Source of the DNA: Azolla caroliniana
Taxonomy: Eukaryota > Polypodiophyta
Direction of reading: 5' to 3'
NCBI GenBank assembly: GCA_043228905.1
Contig: JBHGNT010000003.1
Location: 13,082,001-13,146,000, forward strand
DNA: 64,000 bases
The position numbers and the translations under genes are program-made. This document shows, piece after piece, positions 10,540 to 20,823 of this stretch; position 1 is the first letter of the stretch; each line of letters begins with the position of its first letter. The notes under the pieces were generated by a model. The model saw only the letters and a program-made list of their open reading frames with translations. It made no database searches and was not told the origin of the DNA.

Positions 10540-13500
10540 GGAGCATACCCCTTGTTATTGGGGAGACCATGGTTAAAGACAGCTAATATTAAACAAAATT
10601 GGAAACAAAATGTGCTAACATTTAGGAAAGGAAAAAATAAGGTCAGGATTCTGACGCACAACAAAGTGACAACAAGCAAACAGAGTTTACCTGTACATGC
10701 AGAAGCAGTTAATATGATGGAAGGATTGGACGAGGAAGAAGAAAGTCAGTATTTTGATGATAATCAAAAAATCATCCCTCTATTTGAGGTAGATATTTTG
10801 CAAGCATTAACACCATATGTAGACTCACACGAAGAAGTGCCAATCGATGAGCAAACAATGAAAGAAATACGAATGCAACAAGAAGCTACAGATAAGGAAA
10901 TGAAGGTATCTCAGAGAGTGCAAGCCTCAACATTGGAGGAGATCGATTTGGCAGGAGTAGAGGATGCTGAAAGAAAAACAGTCTTGATTGCTAGAGATTT
11001 GACGGTAAATGACAAACGGACATTAACAACATTACTATTACAATATAAAGATGTTTTTGCATGGTCGTTTGACGATATGAAAGGTCTGGATCCCGCTTTT
11101 TGTCAACATCAAATCAATTTGCATAAAGAAGCAAAGCCAGTACAACAACGCAGGTACAGGTTGAATCCGAATTATGCTATCAAAGTAAAAGAAGAAATCG
11201 ATAAACTCTTAAAAGTAGGATTTATTCGACCCGTCAAAAAATCAACATGGCTGAGTCCGATAGTAGTAGTCCCGAAAAAGAATGGGAAAATTCGCGTATG
11301 TGTGGATTACAGAAAATTGAATGCAGCGACAATTACGGATGCGTTTCCATTGCCATTCACAGATGGGATATTAGATGCAGTAGCGGGACATGAAATTTAT
11401 AGTTTCTTGGATGGGTTCAGTGGGTACAACCAAGTACGGATGAATCCGGAAGATCAGGAAAAGACAGCTTTCGTCACAGAATGGGGTGTCTTTGTGGCAG
11501 TAGTCATGATGTTCGGTTTAAAAACAGCTCCAGCTACATTTCAGCGGGTAATACAGGAAATATTCGGGGAATATATTCCAGTTTTCATGCAGGTGTTTTT
11601 AGATGATTTTGCAGTATATAGTCGAAAAGCTGATCATTTTGAGCATTTACGGCTATGTTTAGAAAAATGTCGAAAAGGGCGTCTTAGTTTAAATCCAGCC
11701 AAATGCGCATTCGGAGTAATGAGTGGTACATTACTTGGGCATATTGTCAGTCAAGAAGGGATTGCAGTGGACCCAGACAAAGTTAAAGCAATTATTGAGG
11801 CAACACCACCAACAAATGCTAAAGCTCTAAGTAGATTTTTGGGTCAAATTCGGTGGCACAGTCGAATGATGAGATATCTAGCAGACATTGCTATTCCGTT
11901 ACACACAACAGTACACAAAGTTCCTTTTATATGGACAAGTATAGAACAAGATGCATACGAATGTCTTAAGAAGATGCTGACGAAGGTTCCGGTAGTTCAA
12001 CCACCGGACTGGAACAAACCATTTCATGTTTTCGTCGATGCGTCGGACATTGCCATAGGCAGTGCTTTAATGCAATTATCCGAACCAAACTGGTATAGGC
12101 CGGTATACTATGCCAGTAGGAAACTTTCGTCGGCCGAAAGAAACTATTCAACAACCGAAAGAGAAGCTTTGGGAATGATATATAGTGTGAACAAATTTCG
12201 ACATTACCTTTTGGGTAAGAAATTTACATTTCATGTGGATCATTCGGCTTTACTGTATCTAGTTTCCAAACAAGAATTGACAGGCAAGTTAGCCCGATGG
12301 ACGTTATTGCTTCAAGAGTTTGAATTCGACATTATACATCGACCAGGAGCACAACACGCGATTGCTGACTATCTCAGTCGGCTTGAGTCTGGAGAAGAAG
12401 CGGTTGGGGTTAAAGATGATTTTCCAGATACTCAATTATTTCGGGTTGAGGCAGTAAAAGCACATGAAGTGAATGAGGAAAAAGAGGATGAATGGATTTC
12501 CGAAATGACGATATTTCTATCAACAGGAATTCCGGCCGAACACATGTCGACAGATGAAAGAAAAAGAATTGCAGTACGAAGTTGGAATTTTTGTTTATTT
12601 AATGACATGTTGTATCATAAAGGAGCGGATGGAATATGGCGAAGGGCAGTACGAAAATTTGAAAAATCAGCCATATTAACAGAGTCACATTGTGGAATTG
12701 CTGGCGGTCATTACGCAGGAGAAGCAACAGCCAGAAAAATATGGAATAGCGGGTTATGGTGGCCAACGGTGATGAAAGATGCTAACGAATACTGTAAGAA
12801 ATGTGATTTGTGTCAAAGAATGGGGCAACCAACCGAAAAGGATCGAATGCCTTTTCAACCGGTTTTACCTCTTGAGCCATTTCAGAAATGGGGCTTAGAT
12901 TTTGTTGGCCCATTCAAACCAGCAGCTGCAAGAACCGGTAATCGATATATCATAGTTGCGACTGACTATTGCACAAAATGGGTTGAAGCAAAAGCTCTCA
13001 GGGACAATACAGCAGCATCCACAGCAAAATTCCTGTATGAGAATATATGGTGTCGATTCGGTTGCCCAATAGAATTGGTAAGCGATCAAGGCACTCATTT
13101 TATTAACAAGTTAATTAACGAATTAACCAATTACTATGCCGTAGTTCATAAGAAAAGTACGCCTTACTATCCCCAAGCTAATGGATTGGCAGAATCGACA
13201 AATAAAACAATTCAAACAATTTTAAAGAAGATAGTGAATGAAAATCGTACTGATTGGGATCAAAAGTTAAATAGTGCATTATGGGCATATCGTACTTCGT
13301 ACAAAACATCCATAAAATCAACACCTTTCCGAATGGCATTCGGACTCGAAGCCGTTATGCCGATCGAATTTCAAATTCCGACACTTCGTATCCAAGCAAC
13401 GAATAAGTTAAATGAAATAGAATCGGAGCAGATACGCAAAGAGGCTTTATTAGTATTAGAAGAAGAACGGATTCAATCAATGTCAGCACTAGAACATAAG

Positions 13501-13777
13501 CAGAGACAAATCAAGGCATTCGTAAATCGACATCGAAGGAAATCGGAAGAGCAATTCGAAATTGGGAAACCGGTATTGGTATTCCAGACGAGAATGGGAC
13601 TTATGCCTGGGAAACTCCGGTATAGATGGACAGGTCCAGTATGGATAATTAATAGTAAAAATGGTACGTACCAACTGGGATCATTAACCGGAGAGGTTTT
13701 ACCGAAATGGGTAAATGGATTTCGGCTTAAACCGTATTTGGGAGATATGCCGGTAAATCCGTTTATTCAAACGGAAG

Positions 13778-13782
<5 letters not shown>
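10540..13782 (+). CDS. Gypsy-B Pol: reverse transcriptase, RNase H, integrase
   Basis: Open for about 1080 codons in the same frame as protease; no own ATG is needed if it is part of a polyprotein. RT: RPVKKSTWLSPIVVVPKKNG, VDYRKLNAATITDAFPLPF, then the catalytic FLDD in VFLDDFAVYS. RNase H: FHVFVDASDIAIGSALMQ and YSTTEREALGMIYSVNKFRH. Integrase: zinc-binding HCGIAGGHYA with CKKCDLCQRM; core aspartates in WGLDFVGPF and LVSDQGTHFI, and the glutamate in PYYPQANGLAEST. The C-terminal part (PGKLRYRWTGPVWII) has no chromodomain. It copies element RNA to DNA and inserts it in the nuclear genome. The frame is intact and ends at TAA directly before an A run. Confidence 0.93.

Positions 13783-13808
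<26 letters not shown>
13782..13808 (+). repeat. A27 homopolymer after Gypsy-B pol stop
   Basis: Twenty-seven consecutive A residues starting at the last base of the pol stop codon, in the middle of the element and not at an RNA 3' end. A related purine-rich tract lies in the same place in Gypsy-D. Confidence 0.95.
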
Positions 13809-13989
13809 CTAACTAACTCACTCAATAGTTCTTGTCAAATGCAGAAATACAATCTTGCCATAACAGTATGAATCGACTATAAATAGAAAGTGGAATTGCA
13901 TGATTATTAGTAAGGAGTACAACCACTACACGTAGAGTGAATACTAATTAATTCCTACATTAATAGCAATTACTATTCTTTAAGTCATC

Positions 13990-15078
13990 ATGCATAAGTT
14001 AATATCTTTAAAGCATATTTCTGTATCGTCTGTGTCGCCAAAACAACAGAAACGAGTGCAGATATCGAAACAGTCTGAGCCTCCTTCGTGCCCTAGCTCG
14101 CCCAAACTCTGTTTTTCTGATTTTCATCGCTACAGAAACTGTGCAGATCTACAACTGTCATCGACAAGTGATTCAGAACAAGGAAACACAGAAGTCATGC
14201 CGATTCCTGTATCTGAAGAACTGCGATTGTGGCTTCATGAGAGAAACTTACAAGGTTTCATCAAAGTAGCAGAAGCGGAACCTCATCCGCAGGCGGAAGA
14301 ATTGGTACAACAAATAGACATCACTAAAATCACCACAAAGAAAATACGAAATGCATTACAGATGCCAAGAGGAGGCTTTGAGGCAGTTAAAAAACCTTCA
14401 TCAGAAGCACTCCAATCGTATTTCGGGGAATACTCACCCTCGGCAAAAGCATATCAGACTTATGGAGGTCGGGATGAGTTTTTTCATGAAGTGGCTAGAT
14501 TTTTATTAGAGGTGGTATTTGTCAGTCCTCGTTTTTATTGTATGCCGAAAAAAAGGGCTGGGTTTATCATAGCCGCATACGAAAAAGAGGATTTCAACTG
14601 GCCACTATTGTCGGGGGAAGCTCTGAGAGAGCAGCTACAAGGGGTAAAAACAGGAAAACCGATGAAGCAAATTTTTGGTCGTTGGTTATCGGTATTGTTT
14701 CCGATTCAAGAATCGGAAACTCCTATTCAGTCAAGAAGACCACCGATAGTACAAGCACCACGAAGACACCGACAGGTAGTACATGAAGAATGGATAGAAG
14801 AAGAATCGGCACATGCCGATAATATACAAACAAATATGCCTCAGTCGGAACCACCAAGACCAGAGAATTCCGAAAACAGGCAACCAGCAGCAGAACAAGA
14901 AACAGTTGACAATTTGATAAACAAGCAACACCGACAGAAAATCGACAACAAGCAGAGAAGATGCGACAAAGAACAAGGATTAAACAAAAGGGTAATTGGC
15001 AATTCCAACCAGAAAACAGTGAGGGATCAGCACCGAAAAGGCAACGCACAAATGAAAATTCGAATACGCCTGTGGTAA
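13990..15078 (+). CDS. Gypsy-B accessory ORF 1, conserved in Gypsy-D
   Basis: 362 codons on the sense strand between pol and the 3' LTR, the position of env-like or additional ORFs in plant gypsy elements. I do not recognise a domain. The segment at about residues 76-195 (EELRLWLHERNLQGFIKVAE through KAYQTYGGRDEFFHEVARFL and the FLLEV and MPKKRAG motifs) aligns at roughly 40% identity by eye with the ORF at 60375-60965 of Gypsy-D, so it is conserved protein and not chance. No signal peptide or membrane segment is evident, which argues against an envelope. The C-terminal third is polar and rich in E, Q, R and N. A start at MPIPVSEEL (about 14198) is an alternative. It overlaps the next ORF by 118 bp in another frame. 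Confidence 0.75.
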   Translation: MHKLISLKHISVSSVSPKQQKRVQISKQSEPPSCPSSPKLCFSDFHRYRNCADLQLSSTSDSEQGNTEVMPIPVSEELRLWLHERNLQGFIKVAEAEPHPQAEELVQQIDITKITTKKIRNALQMPRGGFEAVKKPSSEALQSYFGEYSPSAKAYQTYGGRDEFFHEVARFLLEVVFVSPRFYCMPKKRAGFIIAAYEKEDFNWPLLSGEALREQLQGVKTGKPMKQIFGRWLSVLFPIQESETPIQSRRPPIVQAPRRHRQVVHEEWIEEESAHADNIQTNMPQSEPPRPENSENRQPAAEQETVDNLINKQHRQKIDNKQRRCDKEQGLNKRVIGNSNQKTVRDQHRKGNAQMKIRIRLW

Positions 15079-16415
15079 CAGAAGTACTAAAACCAGGGAA
15101 TGAGAGCGTTTCGACACAACCTCACCAAGGACAATCTTCAAAAGTAGCAATTCAGGAAGCACATGGGTACTTGGATATCCCACCAGCAGCACATGAATTA
15201 GCTGCCATTTTACAGTTCGGAACTTCATACGAACTGGTTGAATGGTTGGCTAAAAGACTGACAGAAGTATCAGAACGGCTGGCTCAAGAACATAATGACC
15301 GAATAATGATACAGAAAGCCTTACGAGGAGTGTTGGAACCTCAAGAAAAAGCAGAGATAGAAAAAATAGGCCGGAAAAGAAGTGCACAGAATAAAGGGGA
15401 GGCTATTGAAATGCCACCATTACATGGAGCACTGGTCGAAATTCATAAAGAATATGAAACGGTACGCAAAGAAGCCAGTGATATGGCTGAAAGATACAAA
15501 AGTGTATCAGCATCGGCGGAGGTGCTGAAACATCAGTTTTGTAACATACAGGCAGAAAATAAAGAACTAAAGGAAAGTCTAAACAAATTGGAAACACAGG
15601 CACGGCTTATGGTGTCGGAGTCAGAATGGCAGCAGAAATTGGAGGACGCTGAGAAAGCACGTCAAGCAGAAACAACAAGGGCCAACAATGCTGTATTTCG
15701 AACTACAGAATTAGAAAAACAAATAGAAACCATTCAGAATGGTCAATACAAAGTTCTCGAAGAAAAAAATCAAGTAATAAACGAATTACAGAAAAATCTA
15801 GAAGAAGCTAAGACGGCCAATCATACATATACCGAACAAATTGAAGAATGCGAAAGGTATATAGTGTCACAGGAAAGTCAATTGACAGAAAAAGAGCGGA
15901 GTCTTGAAGAAGTCAACAGAAGAATGACGGAACAGCAGGAGGAATGGAGTAAAGAGAAATCGGCATTCGAACAACAACTGGACGAAATTCGGAAGATATC
16001 GGAACAAAGACGGCTGGATATATATGTAGTCGAATCCAAACTAATGCGAGCTGAAAGTGAGAACCGAACCACTATTACGGATTTACAGAAAGAGTTGCAG
16101 ACCGCCCAATACGTCGCAAGCATCACTAGGGACAAAGTGCAGCACATCATAGGGAAACATCGAAACCTAGCAAAGAAAATGATCGATGAATCCCTTGCGC
16201 AAGGATGGAAGTTATGGACAGCACAAGCGGCGGAATTACAGTTATTGCGTGCCGACAAAAATAACCGTCAGGTCCAAGGTGCAGGTTTTTTTAAAATGGC
16301 ACAAAAGGATATTGACAATATCCAAGAGGATATCATGAAGATATGGACGAAATTGCGGCATTTTACAGAGAAGAAATTCAACGTATTATGCAAGAATTCG
16401 ACAAAATTGATATAG
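14961..16415 (+). CDS. Gypsy-B accessory ORF 2, long coiled coil
   Basis: 484 codons. A basic, NLS-like N-terminus (MRQRTRIKQKGNW, then PKRQRTNEN) is followed by a segment around HELAAILQFGTSYELVEWLA. Roughly residues 155-420 are continuous heptad-like sequence rich in E, K, Q, A and L, for example ELEKQIETIQNGQYKVLEEK, which predicts a long coiled coil. Its start overlaps ORF 1. The neighbouring frames could mean three separate proteins, frameshifted translation, or one larger protein broken by recent one-base indels. I know no named family for it. It could serve particle assembly or association with the cytoskeleton or chromatin; these are guesses. Confidence 0.65.
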   Translation: MRQRTRIKQKGNWQFQPENSEGSAPKRQRTNENSNTPVVTEVLKPGNESVSTQPHQGQSSKVAIQEAHGYLDIPPAAHELAAILQFGTSYELVEWLAKRLTEVSERLAQEHNDRIMIQKALRGVLEPQEKAEIEKIGRKRSAQNKGEAIEMPPLHGALVEIHKEYETVRKEASDMAERYKSVSASAEVLKHQFCNIQAENKELKESLNKLETQARLMVSESEWQQKLEDAEKARQAETTRANNAVFRTTELEKQIETIQNGQYKVLEEKNQVINELQKNLEEAKTANHTYTEQIEECERYIVSQESQLTEKERSLEEVNRRMTEQQEEWSKEKSAFEQQLDEIRKISEQRRLDIYVVESKLMRAESENRTTITDLQKELQTAQYVASITRDKVQHIIGKHRNLAKKMIDESLAQGWKLWTAQAAELQLLRADKNNRQVQGAGFFKMAQKDIDNIQEDIMKIWTKLRHFTEKKFNVLCKNSTKLI

Positions 16416-16648
16416 GCACTTCCGTCCAGTTGGATAAAATCGAAGCCGAAAGAACCAGCAAGACTCCTGGTATTCAAGCTTCCGGAAGAAGCGAACCAGA
16501 GCAGCCAACCGAATCACAACCTGCTCCGAAGGACGACTGTGACACAGATGAAGATGAAGAGGAAGATATAGGTGGAATACATCCAAGGCCAGATGAGCCT
16601 TCGATTTTTGATATTCTGAACGATTCGGATGAAGAGCTACAGGAATAG
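16343..16648 (+). CDS. Gypsy-B accessory ORF 3, acidic tail
   Basis: 101 codons overlapping the end of ORF 2 by 73 bp in another frame. It starts MDEIAAFYREEIQRIM (helical), then has a S/P/E/Q-rich linker and a strongly acidic end (DTDEDEEEDIGG and IFDILNDSDEELQE). Its start continues the helical pattern of ORF 2, so it may be the true C-terminus of that protein displaced by a frameshift near 16340-16410. No function assigned. Confidence 0.5.
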   Translation: MDEIAAFYREEIQRIMQEFDKIDIGTSVQLDKIEAERTSKTPGIQASGRSEPEQPTESQPAPKDDCDTDEDEEEDIGGIHPRPDEPSIFDILNDSDEELQE

Positions 16649-16692
16649 GCGTGGGTTCGCTGGACAAGGTCCTGGCCCACGGACGTGCCAAG

Positions 16693-17149
16693 TGTTACCC
16701 GGACCCGGACAGTCAGTTTTACCGAACAAGTGGGAAAGCGTCGAAAACAGAGTCGGTTCGGATCGACTGTTCGGATCAATGACTCAGCAGTAAACGAAGA
16801 GAACTAAGTTAGTTAGATAATTTTGTAAATCTTGATAGTAAGTAGGAATAGTTCTTGATGAGAAAAGACCTTCGGTATACCTATAAAAGGGAACCGAAGG
16901 CATTGTAAGAAAGGTCGTTTTATTTAGTAATATAAGTTTAAGTTAGGAATATCTTGTACGGATTCTGTGTTCCTTCTATTGTCTATGATCTTAAGTGCAA
17001 GCTTCCTAATTTATAACTAAGTAACGATCACGGTAATTACCGATTAATATAGCATAATTCCGTTCGTAAAACACAATTCCTTGTTAGAACGTTGAGTAAC
17101 GACGTTCACTCTTCTGTATCGGTAGTAGTTAGTAATTAGCCGATTAACA
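16693..17149 (+). repeat. Gypsy-B 3' LTR
   Basis: 457 bp, TGTTACCCGG...GATTAACA, TATA box at 16882-16888. It is followed by the GCCAT target duplication. No clear polypurine tract is visible in the 40 bp before it, unlike the other elements here. Confidence 0.95.
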
Positions 17150-17154
17150 GCCAT

Positions 17155-18777
17155 GTCCTCTATGTGCGTTGTCCGCACTTCCACCGGCCTTTCCGGTTCT
17201 GCCTCCATCGACAGCCTCTTCCTCTTCACCAAGTCCACGATGGAGTCGTGGAACTCCTTCTTAGCGATCCCGAGCACCTCCCGCAACGACAGTTCCACCT
17301 TGCTGTCGAGGATTCGTTCTTCCAGGACCTTTCGTAGGTCCGTGGTCCTTTCGATCTCCTTGCCCAAACGGTATCCGCCCTTCTTGTGGTTATCCCGGGC
17401 ACTGAACTCACCGGCCTCGTTCCGTTTCGGCCCGAATTGGGTTTCGTATCTCTGTGAGGGTTCGGCCCTTCCGATTTTACCTACCCGTTTGTCTTCAACC
17501 AGAGCCTCGTAGTTCTGGCAAGCTGCTTCGACGAAACCCGTCTTTTCTTCGACCGGGTCACTCCACCCGGTTACCTCTTGGACCCGCTTCTCCGCGCGGT
17601 CTGGCTCGTCTCTCTTCAGTCGGGCACCGGCGAGGCCTTCCAACACCGTCGGCCAGAACTCGGCTTTGCTCTCCTTCCGGGCCTCGCTGCCCCCGACCCG
17701 AATACCGGCTGACGCTGAGTAGTGGACGGTCTCCGCGTGCCGGGCTGCCGCCTCTTCCATCAACCTTTTCATTCCTCCTCTCCCGTCGTTTCGGTTCAGG
17801 GCCCTCCGGGTATCGCTGGTGTGCACCCGACCTTCCCACAGGTACACTACCCAGCTTCTCAAAGCCTCCATAAAGTCCCCGCAGTCTTTCCGGATGTGGC
17901 CGACCTCGTCGCACCACATGCACCTACTTCCTGCCGGAGGCCGTCGGTCACGAGCCTGATCGCCGCCTTCCCTCCGAGCCTGGGCGATCTGGAGATCCTT
18001 TACCGCTCGTGTCAACTCCTCCAGAGCTGTTCCCCCGGACGAGCCTCTGATCACGCCGGTCGAAGACGAACCGGTTTCGAGCCACTCCCGGGTCTCTTCC
18101 CTTCGCGCCTGCGGTATCGGTTCGAGCTTCCTTGCTGCGACAAGTCCCGCCCCGGTCGCCTCTATATCAGCCCACTCCCACCGTTTGTCAAAACGGCCGC
18201 AGACTCTCTTTACCGCGGCCCAATCGGTCGTCAGCCCGTCTTCGGTTTCCAGTAAGGAGCCAACTTGCCCCCGATCCCGTGCGTCAACCGATTTGACAAA
18301 CAGTAGGACACAACTTGTGTCCAGAACGGTCCGATCGAGCGCCGAAAGGCGCGCAAAGCGTTCCTGAAACTCCCGGAGGAGTACCGACGCATTTCTTCCT
18401 TTGTTGGGGGACTCCACCCACTCCATGAAGCTCCACTTCGAAAGTCGAAGCGCGTCATCCAGCCCGTATTTCTCCAGAAGCCGTCCTTCGAACTCCTCCC
18501 AGGTCTGGCTCTCCGCCCGGACCTCGAGCACCTCCGCATGGATGCCCGGCATCGCCACTCGAGGGAATCCTTCAAGACGCCTCTCTTCCGGAATATCCCT
18601 CATCAACATCTCCGCCCGGTAGGACGCCAAATAACTCGTGGCATCCTTTCCACTGAACCGGCCGATCATACCGACGATCGCCTCAATAGCCCTGTGAAGG
18701 GCGCCGGTGCCCTCGCGCGCGTTCACTATCCGGTCCACGGCCAAAGCCATGGCCTCTGCAAGATCCGACCCCCTCAT
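17155..18777 (-). CDS. Gypsy-A Gag
   Basis: Minus-strand open frame from ATG at 18777 (MRGSDLAEAMAL) to the Gypsy-B insertion, about 541 codons. The frame is also open upstream, but that part falls in the primer site. Helical capsid-like N-terminal half: SYLASYRAEMLMRDIPEERR, TWEEFEGRLLEKYGLDDALR and LSALDRTVLDTSCVLLFVKS. A CCHC knuckle CMWCDEVGHIRKDC follows. The C-terminal part ends HIEDMA, exactly where Gypsy-B entered; the frame resumes with MALEDEWAES on the other side, so Gag and protease were one reading frame. Homologous Gags occur at 62415-63854 and, decayed, at 24780-25330. Confidence 0.88.
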
Positions 18778-18801
18778 CTTCTGCTCCTCTGCCGCCTGCT
18801 T

Positions 18802-18817
18802 CACATCGGGTTCACCA
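18802..18817 (-). other. Gypsy-A primer binding site
   Basis: On minus TGGTGAACCCGATGTG, a few bases inside the 5' LTR. Gypsy-E has the same site with C in place of T (TGGTGAACCCGACGTG). A TGG start fits a tRNA CCA end; the tRNA is not identified. Confidence 0.7.
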
Positions 18818-18821
18818 AATA

Positions 18822-19468
18822 TATCGCGTTACTACGCGTGTGCGTGGAGAAACGAGGCGGGACCACCGGGGTCTTGAACCGAAGAGCAGGTGATAGAAGG
18901 GGAAAGAGAAAGAGAGAAACGCTCGGTCACGTATGAGCAAAGAAACACAGGGGCACAACCCGTCAACACAGAAGACGGGAATGGACACAGAGACAGGGAG
19001 ACACAAGTGTTTGTATATTAACGAATAACAAGTACACAACAGAGCACGCGAGCGGTTACAACCGAACAGGCCGGCGAACAGATGTCAATGCCTGTTCGTC
19101 TGCGCACGAAAAGAGGATAGGATGGAAGTGCTGCCGGAAGCACACGGGCGTTCCTCGAAGCAGCGTGAGCCTCCCGAAACCTACAAAGAAGAGCAACAGA
19201 GAACAGACAGAGGAGAAGCGTTCGGTTACGGTCCGACAGCACTTCGTCCTCCTCAATGCGCGATCCCTTCTCCCTGCGTCTCCCTCTCCTTTATAGCGTC
19301 AAGAAGGGAGCCGTCTCCCTCATTTACTTCCTACCTACCGAATCTAACTACCCGGATATGCCTTCGTACTTAATTCCCTATTACATACATTAAGGGCGCG
19401 CACACGTGAAGAGCCGGTTCACGCGCGCTATGCACCGATTGCGCCAAGGGACGGTTTTCTTCACGACA
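18822..19468 (-). repeat. Gypsy-A 5' LTR
   Basis: 647 bp, TGTCGTGAAGAAAACC...CGCGATA on the minus strand, same length as the 3' copy with about 29 differences. It abuts Copia-A integrase sequence (WAYV motif) at 19469. Confidence 0.93.
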
Positions 19469-20123
19469 ACGTAAGCCCACAACTTACGACTGTGATAATC
19501 TATGAAGGTTACAAAGTACTGTTCACCGGCATGTGACTTCATATCTACATAGCATACATCGGTGTTTATGAGTTCCAAGGCAGTTTTCCTCAGAATCAGA
19601 GGTCTCGATTGGAAAACGGCTCTATTTTGTTTGCCGGCTAGGTAGTCAAAACATTTATCCAAATGCAATTTCTTCAACTCCAGCTGGAGTTCTCTTTCAG
19701 CTAGCATCTGCATCCCCTTTTGGCTCATGTGGCATGCCTCTAATGCCACATCTCTCATGTTGTGTTGGCTGCCATGTTTACTTCCCTTCGGCATAGTCGA
19801 GCATGCATCAAATACAATGTATTTGTCTTCTGGGCACTAGCCACAATTAGGCTTCCTCTGCAGAACTTCATGATGTCGTTCCGGATGCTACCCATATACC
19901 CTTCATCATCAGCCGACCGTCCCATATCAGATTTTAATCTGACTTCCGAACATGTTCTTCATCTTTCAACACAAGTCTGCACCCAATTGGCGTTACCAAA
20001 CACACATCTCCTATGTCGACAATTCAACATGCTCCTTCATTTCCTATCTTTATAGATCCGAAATCTCCGACTCTATAAGATGAGAAGCATTTCCTGTCGG
20101 GCGTTAGGTGGAATGATGCACCC
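19469..20123 (-). pseudogene. Copia-A protease end and integrase N-terminal part
   Basis: Minus strand. Starts at the Gypsy-C junction with GASFHLTPDRKC (aspartic protease), continues through a degraded segment, then the integrase zinc-binding region (CHMSQKGMQMLAERELQ, KCFDYLAGKQNR), the segment before the core with LELINTDVCYVDMKSHAGEQ, and the core itself with YFVTFIDYHSRKLWAYV. FIDY is seen where FIDD is usual, so a catalytic-core neighbour is altered. The sequence is cut by the Gypsy-A LTR at 19468. Confidence 0.85.
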
Positions 20124-20823
20124 TGATGATGAGAGAAAGAAAAAAGATAGAGAAGAGAAGAGGAAGAGAAAAGAATACTTTAATATACTATTAGGAAAAC
20201 AATACAATCCTCTTCGACTCCAAAAGTAACAAACCCAAATAACTACTTCAATATACTATTACCCAAAATAGTCTTTCCTTAGTCTTTCTGTCTTCTCTCA
20301 TTCTTCAACTAATCTTCTTCTCAATTCTTCTAATATTCTTATTCCTCCTCAGTTCTTCTTGTAGATATTCTATTTCTCCTTTTGTCTCCCAGTTGCTAAG
20401 AATATCCTCATATTTATAGGTTTTTCGTTGCGTTATTCTTGCTTTCTTTTCTTTCTACATATCCTCGAGTTTGTGTGATGCGTTTTTCGTATCATTATTT
20501 CTGGTTTGTCATCCAAATTTTTCATACAACAAATCTCTCTTTGTCAGCTTTCTTACAAATATTTTCTTTTGAAATTTGGATATGAGATGAAGAAGTTATG
20601 AGCTTTTTTCTTTGTCTTGCTTTTTCTGTCTTTTTTATGCATTTTCTTCTTTTATCTTTTTTCCTGCTATTTCTACTTTTGGAAAACGCCTCTAACTTCA
20701 TATCCCTTCAATTTCATTCGTCTTTTAACTCTTGACCCTTTCATATTGTGCTTTACTCTTATACTCCTTAGCATCCGATGTATTTACCATGGTGTTTTCT
20801 TACGAGCAAAAATTGACTTCACA
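20124..20823 (-). repeat. Gypsy-C 3' LTR
   Basis: 700 bp. On the minus strand starts TGTGAAGTC and ends CATCATCA. Very T/C-rich on plus with many TTCTTCT runs. The open frames inside it are low-complexity. Confidence 0.88.

Larger units (their letters stand above)
7775..17149 (+). mobile_element. Gypsy-B: young Ty3/gypsy element with extra ORFs after pol
   Basis: Complete 9375-bp element, plus strand, flanked by the perfect duplication GCCAT (7770-7774 and 17150-17154) inside Gypsy-A. The 457-bp LTRs differ at only three positions, so insertion is recent. Order: LTR, primer site, gag with three zinc knuckles, protease, RT, RNase H, integrase, an A27 run, two or three extra sense ORFs, LTR. 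There is no chromodomain. The integrase C-terminus with WTGPVWII and the TGGCAC primer-site core suggest a Tat-like non-chromovirus lineage, which is an inference. Gag-protease carries one frameshift and two stops. Confidence 0.95.
3664..19468 (-). mobile_element. Gypsy-A: Ty3/gypsy element carrying nested Gypsy-B
   Basis: A minus-strand LTR retrotransposon with 647-bp LTRs at both ends, order 5' LTR (18822-19468), primer site, gag (17155-18777), protease-RT-RNase H (5277-7774), integrase remnant (4361-5276), PPT and 3' LTR (3701-4347). Gypsy-B (7775-17149) sits at the gag/protease junction with duplication GCCAT. The LTRs differ at about 29 of 647 sites by eye. The flanking Copia-A integrase reads WAYV on one side and DQVLSV on the other, about 13 bp of expected target is missing, and there is no clean 5-bp duplication. 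Homology to the 5' end also continues 37 bp past the 3' LTR, so the left terminus is abnormal. Confidence 0.9.

Noticed and set aside
13990-15078. Accessory ORF as a retroviral-type envelope
   Set aside because: No signal peptide, membrane anchor or cysteine-rich ectodomain is visible.
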